DNA from: Thauera aromatica_A
GTDB taxonomy: Bacteria > Pseudomonadota > Gammaproteobacteria > Burkholderiales > Rhodocyclaceae
Reading direction: 5' to 3'
Assembly (NCBI RefSeq): GCF_023093595.1
Contig: NZ_JALLIK010000094.1
Location: 1 to 64,000 of the forward strand
Length of the DNA stretch: 64,000 bases
Below are positions 60,368 through 64,000 of the stretch, piece by piece. The notes beneath the pieces are model-generated. The model had not been told where the DNA came from. It ran no database searches and saw only the letters and a list, made by a program, of their open reading frames with translations. Position 1 is the stretch's first letter, and each line of letters begins with the position of its first letter. The translations under genes and the position numbers were made by a program.

Positions 60368-63108
60368 TGTGCACCTCCGACTCTCTTGATTGATACGGGA
60401 ACGATATCGGCTGCCGAGCCGGTGGCATCGGTCAGGTCCATCAGCATCGGCACCAGGCTGTTCATGCTGGGGACATCGAAGTCCTTGGCGTAGGGCGTGA
60501 TCCAGTGGTCGAACTGGCCCACCATCAGCAGGGTGTCGGGACGGATGCCCTGGCGCAGGACCACGCGGCCGCGGGTTTCGCGCAGCGGCGAACGCACTTC
60601 GACGAGGTCGCCGTCTTCGATGCCGAGCTTCGCCGCGGAGGCGGGGTTCATGATCACGCCGCGGTGGCCGGCGACGTTGGCGGCGACTTCGCGCACCATC
60701 TGCAGGGCGACGTTGCCGCCCCAGGCGTACTGCATGCTGCGCGCGGTCAGCAGCCAGAACGGGAAGTCTTCTTCGCGCCCGCCCAGATTGGCAATCACCG
60801 CATGCTTGATCAGGTGCGAGAAGTCGTGGAAATCGGGCAGCGGGCGGTACTCGGTGAGCTGGCGGTCCCACCAGTCGATGCCGGATTCGTGCAGGCGGCG
60901 GCCGAGCTCGGTGCCGATGCGGAAGATGCGCTCCTGGTAGGGCATCTCGAAGCGCAGCTTGTTGTCCTTCATGTGCGGGTAGAGATACCACTGCAGGCGC
61001 GGGTAATCGATGGTGCGGAAGCCGTGCTCGCGCCACCAGTCGAGGCCGTGGTCCTCGGCGCCGCCGGTCAGCTCGGCGCTCGCGGCGCGGCAGCTCGCCT
61101 CCCAGATTTCCTCGACGCCGTGGGTCTGTCCGAGATCGAGGGAGTAATCGTAGTTCGGCCCCTTCAGCGGCACCCCGGCGGCGCCCTTGTTGATCGCCTT
61201 GTTGTAGGGCTCCTGGATACCGGCACGGCGGGCGAGTTCGGAGGCGATCCAGGTGAAGTCGCGCGCCTCGCCCTGCGGCGCGACCGCCGGCTGGCGCAGG
61301 GCGAAGCCCTGGTGGTCCCAGAACTGCTCGACGTACTTGGTGCCGCCGATGCGGATCAGCTGCAGGCCTTCGAGGTCGGTGCAGTCGGGCAGCAGGACGT
61401 CGGCGAAGTGGTTGGTCTCGTCGCGGGTGTAGGTGAAGGCGACCACGAACGGGAACCTGGAGACGGCTTCGGCGACCTGCGGCGTATCCCAGAACGAAAT
61501 CACCGGGTTGGTGCGGTAGAAGAACCAGACGTCGGGCTGGGTCGGCTCGGGGAAGTTCTCGAAGCCGTGGCGCTGCTGCATCCAGGCGAGGTGGGTGGGG
61601 CCGAGGGCGGCGCTCCAGGCCGAGTTCGCCACCAGCGGCACGAGAGTGCGGTTGGCGTTGCGGATCTGCGGGCGGGAAACCCAGTTGTCCTTGTCGGTGG
61701 GGTTGAACGGGTAGTCCATGAAACCGTCGGGGCCGGGCTTGGCGCTGCTCTGGCGGTCGCTGGCGGGGCGGTTCAGGCGCACCGTGGTGCCGATCGTGCC
61801 GCCGGGGACGTCGAGGGCGCCGACCAGGCAGGCCATCAGGGTGCGGGCCCAGCAGCAGTCGTAGCCGCCCCAGCCGTTGTTGACGGTCTTGCCCAGGGTG
61901 ATCGCCACCGGGCGGAAGGGCAGGGTGCGGCCCTCGATCTCGATGGTGGCGCCGATCTGGGCGTGGTCGAGGTATTCGTTGGCGACGCGGCGGATGGTGT
62001 CGGCGGGAACGTCGCAGACCTTCGCCGCCCACTCCGGGGTGAAGGTGCGCTCGTGCTCGGCGAGCTTGCCGAAGGCGGTGAGGACGCGCACCTGGACATG
62101 GTCGACGGTTTCATCGTCGGGCAGGACTTCGAGGCCGGATGCGGTGAATTCACCGTCCAGTGCGGGATCGATGTCCGCAGTGTCGAACGGCACCGCGGCG
62201 GCGCGCTTCAGATCCCACACCAGCGGCTTGCGCGTGTCCGGATCGCGCAGGTAGAGCCCGTTGGGCGCGACCAGGTAGGGCGAGGCGGTCATGTGCTTGA
62301 GGAAGTCGATGTCCAGCCGCGAGCGGGCGTTCTCGAACAGCATCACGTGGATCATCGCGTGCATGAACGCGGGGTCGGTCTTGGGCTTGATCGGCACCCA
62401 CTCGGCCGAGCAGCCGCCGGTAACCGACAGGTGGGGCTCGACCTGGACGCGCTTGACGCCCTGCTCGACGCGCGCTTCGGCATGGCGCCAGACCCCGCAC
62501 ACGCCGCCGGAAGCTTCGATGTTCATGCCGAAGGAGACGATGTACTTGGTCCGCGGCGTGTCCGGGCAGACGATGAAAGCGCGGTGCCAGAGCTCGCCGT
62601 AGAGGTGCTCGGAGTGGTAGCACTTGACCCCCTGGCCGCTGCCGAAGCTCAGGTCGACCGGCCCCCAGGCGGCGAGGAAGGCGGGGAAGGTCCCCATGTA
62701 CTGAGTCGGGGTGCCGCCGCCGCCGAAGCTCGCCGCCACGCGCGGATAGCCGGAAGCGTCGAGCAGCCCGTTCGCACGCACGGTGTTGAGCTTGTCGGCG
62801 ATCAGGTCGAGGGCCTCGTCCCACGAGATCGGCACGAAGCCGGGGTCCTCGTCGCGCCCCTTCTTCGGGTTGGTGCGCTTCATCGGCGTGAGCACGCGGT
62901 TCGGGTTGTAGGTCTTCTGCACCAGGCCGAAGGCCTTCACGCAGACCCGGCCCGCCGCGGGATGTACGCCTTCGGCGTCGAAGTTGGGCTCGATCGCGGT
63001 CGCGACTCCGTCCTCGACCTTGACCTTGAGCAGATCGGGGCCGGCCACGCACTGGTAACAGTAGGTGGCGACCTTGCTGACGCCTGTCGGGCAATTGGGG
63101 GTCGTCAT
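60364..63108 (-). CDS. padB: PadB, catalytic molybdenum subunit of phenylacetyl-CoA:acceptor oxidoreductase
   Basis: A 914-residue molybdopterin oxidoreductase of the DMSO reductase family. It oxidises phenylacetyl-CoA by four electrons at the alpha carbon toward phenylglyoxylate. N-terminal Fe-S site: Cys17, Cys20 and Cys56, but the expected cysteine around 24 is missing; Asp25 is a possible fourth ligand. The metal region SFGMNIEASGGVCGVW and the dinucleotide-binding C-terminal domain (about 790-910) are present. No Tat signal, so it works in the cytoplasm, as its CoA substrate requires. AAGGAG precedes ATG 63108. First gene of the pad operon. Confidence 0.94.
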   Translation of the reverse strand: MTTPNCPTGVSKVATYCYQCVAGPDLLKVKVEDGVATAIEPNFDAEGVHPAAGRVCVKAFGLVQKTYNPNRVLTPMKRTNPKKGRDEDPGFVPISWDEALDLIADKLNTVRANGLLDASGYPRVAASFGGGGTPTQYMGTFPAFLAAWGPVDLSFGSGQGVKCYHSEHLYGELWHRAFIVCPDTPRTKYIVSFGMNIEASGGVCGVWRHAEARVEQGVKRVQVEPHLSVTGGCSAEWVPIKPKTDPAFMHAMIHVMLFENARSRLDIDFLKHMTASPYLVAPNGLYLRDPDTRKPLVWDLKRAAAVPFDTADIDPALDGEFTASGLEVLPDDETVDHVQVRVLTAFGKLAEHERTFTPEWAAKVCDVPADTIRRVANEYLDHAQIGATIEIEGRTLPFRPVAITLGKTVNNGWGGYDCCWARTLMACLVGALDVPGGTIGTTVRLNRPASDRQSSAKPGPDGFMDYPFNPTDKDNWVSRPQIRNANRTLVPLVANSAWSAALGPTHLAWMQQRHGFENFPEPTQPDVWFFYRTNPVISFWDTPQVAEAVSRFPFVVAFTYTRDETNHFADVLLPDCTDLEGLQLIRIGGTKYVEQFWDHQGFALRQPAVAPQGEARDFTWIASELARRAGIQEPYNKAINKGAAGVPLKGPNYDYSLDLGQTHGVEEIWEASCRAASAELTGGAEDHGLDWWREHGFRTIDYPRLQWYLYPHMKDNKLRFEMPYQERIFRIGTELGRRLHESGIDWWDRQLTEYRPLPDFHDFSHLIKHAVIANLGGREEDFPFWLLTARSMQYAWGGNVALQMVREVAANVAGHRGVIMNPASAAKLGIEDGDLVEVRSPLRETRGRVVLRQGIRPDTLLMVGQFDHWITPYAKDFDVPSMNSLVPMLMDLTDATGSAADIVPVSIKRVGGAQ

Positions 63109-63204
63109 GGTGAGTCTCCTTCGGATGCGGGTGTGGCGACAGCGCGGCTGGGCCGGTGAGCGGTCCGGGACCGTGACCGGCAAGCGGTCCGCGCTGATCG
63201 CTTA

Positions 63205-63277
63205 TGGACCCATAATAGAAGCTATGACTGACCGGTCGGTTGACGAATGTCAAAGGATCGATGTGACGTTGACGTCA
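63205..63277 (-). promoter_or_regulatory. padB promoter with FNR-like, TetR-like and ACGTCA-repeat sites
   Basis: Minus-strand -10 TATTAT (63217-63212), predicted start near 63205, leader of about 97 bases. An FNR-like box TTGACGAATGTCAA (63240-63253) is centred at 63246.5, exactly -41.5, the class II activator position. Between it and the -10, CTGACCGGTCGGTTGA (63228-63243) resembles the operator in the paaG promoter (12 of 16 bases). Upstream, TGACGTTGACGTCA (63264-63277) carries the ACGTCA-ACGTCA repeat of the rnf promoter. The rest of the gene-free interval 63109-63463 shows nothing further. Confidence 0.72.
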
Positions 63278-63463
63278 GCTGCGGATTTTCCCTCCGCGAG
63301 AACCGTCGATACCGCTAAATGCCGCGTCCTGACCGGGGTTTTCCGATACACTCGACGATGCTGGCCCGGTCGGCGTCCAGGCGGGCCATTGCCACGGATT
63401 CCGCGCATGGAGGATCATGACGTGCGCGGATTTGCTGCTGTCCATTCTGTCAGGAGTGTTTTC

Positions 63464-64000
63464 ATGTTCGTCGAAAGGATCATGACCCGGGATGTCTTGC
63501 ACGTCGCCCCGGACGCCACTTTTGCGCAGGTCTCCGAGATCATGCGCCTGAAGAAAGTGCGCCATCTGCCCGTAGTGGAAGCCGATGGCCGCCTGATTGG
63601 CATCATTTCGCATCGGGACGTGCAGCGCGCGCAGCCGTCCACGATCACGACGCTGGACGTGGGGGAAGTGAAATACCTGCTGTCCAAAGTGAACGCCGCG
63701 GACATCATGCACAAGAAGGTGATCACTTGTGCGCCCTCGACCCTGATCGAGGAAGCGGCGCGCCTGATGCGCCCGAACAAGCTCGGTTGCCTGCCAGTCG
63801 TGGAAAACGACCGCCTGGTGGGTATCATCACCAGCGTCGACCTGCTCGATTTCTTCCTCGACATCACCGGCTGCTGGGTGGAAGGCTCGACCCGGATCAC
63901 CGTGAGCCTGCCGGACCAGACCGGCCAGCTGGCGGCCTTGCTGGCGACGGTCAGCGCGCACGGCGGTTACATCGTATCGGTGGTGTCGCCGCGCACGCCG
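63464..64000 (+). CDS. CBS-ACT domain protein, 3' end outside the window
   Basis: At least 179 residues, open to the window edge. Two CBS domains (MTRDVLHVAPDATFAQVSEIM, RHLPVVEADGRLIGIISHRDV; then MHKKVITCAPSTLIEEAARLM, GCLPVVENDRLVGIITSVDLL) and the beginning of an ACT-like domain (TRITVSLPDQTGQLAALLATV). This AcuB-like layout usually senses adenine nucleotides and small ligands. CAGGAG is eight bases before the ATG. It is divergent from padB and could share the regulatory region. Role unknown. Confidence 0.85.
   Translation, partial: MFVERIMTRDVLHVAPDATFAQVSEIMRLKKVRHLPVVEADGRLIGIISHRDVQRAQPSTITTLDVGEVKYLLSKVNAADIMHKKVITCAPSTLIEEAARLMRPNKLGCLPVVENDRLVGIITSVDLLDFFLDITGCWVEGSTRITVSLPDQTGQLAALLATVSAHGGYIVSVVSPRTP

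Noticed and set aside
60368..62032. Upstream extension of padC
   Set aside because: It lies antisense-free but out of frame within padB and is Arg/Pro-rich; the ATGA overlap at 60364-60367 marks the real start.

Overview
The window is G+C-rich (about two thirds by eye) and its gene content is diagnostic of the denitrifying, aromatics-degrading Betaproteobacteria (Thauera / Azoarcus / Aromatoleum group, most likely Thauera-like). It holds a near-complete aerobic phenylacetate cluster (paa), a complete anaerobic phenylacetate-to-benzoyl-CoA cluster (padBCDEFGHIJ), an indolepyruvate-type ferredoxin oxidoreductase (iorAB), a quinohemoprotein amine dehydrogenase operon (qhpADCB) and an Rnf complex. 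The assignment rests on these families, not on rRNA or a database search.

Layout. 1-2224: right end of an integrated element: group II intron 3' end, AlpA-like excisionase, P4-type integrase and a 3' tRNA-Ser fragment (attR). 2315-2974: rRNA pseudouridine synthase. 2923-7782: iorBA with a divergent LysR gene. 7809-11830: TRAP transporter dctMQP with a second divergent LysR gene. 11964-14946: small thiamine-binding-family protein, aryl/acyl-CoA ligase and a third LysR gene divergent from the ligase. 14983-26122: paaY-paaN divergent from paaGIKABCDE-paaR-paaJ. 26461-32354: MerR regulator convergent with rnfABCDGEH. 32564-33166: Nfu-type Fe-S protein. 33484-36984: aldehyde dehydrogenase and two U32-family proteins. 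37179-44311: a 2127-residue hybrid histidine kinase and its OmpR-type response regulator, divergent from the qhp operon (44594-49119). 49239-63108: pad operon ending in an NDP-forming-type CoA ligase, a thioesterase and a MarR gene. 63464-end: CBS-ACT protein, cut by the window.

How it fits together (inference from families and context): aromatic amines are oxidised in the periplasm by QHNDH to aldehydes and then by aldehyde dehydrogenase to acids such as phenylacetate. Aryl-pyruvates can go directly to aryl-acetyl-CoA through IorAB. Phenylacetate is activated by PaaK (oxic) or PadJ (anoxic). PaaABCDE with PaaG, PaaN and PaaJ form the oxic route; PadBCD and PadEFGHI oxidise phenylacetyl-CoA via phenylglyoxylate to benzoyl-CoA without oxygen. 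Rnf can exchange electrons between NADH and ferredoxin for low-potential steps.

Regulation seen in the DNA. A palindrome of PaaR/TetR type lies in the spacer of the paaG promoter, and a related one lies in the padB promoter. The padB promoter also carries an FNR-like box centred exactly at -41.5 from a good -10 element, and a direct-repeat element (ACGTCA-ACGTCA) that recurs in the rnf promoter and in the promoter of the neighbouring MerR gene. The proposal that one MerR protein links Rnf to anaerobic phenylacetate oxidation is the most interesting regulatory hypothesis here. The giant pseudokinase/histidine kinase next to the amine dehydrogenase is the most unusual protein.
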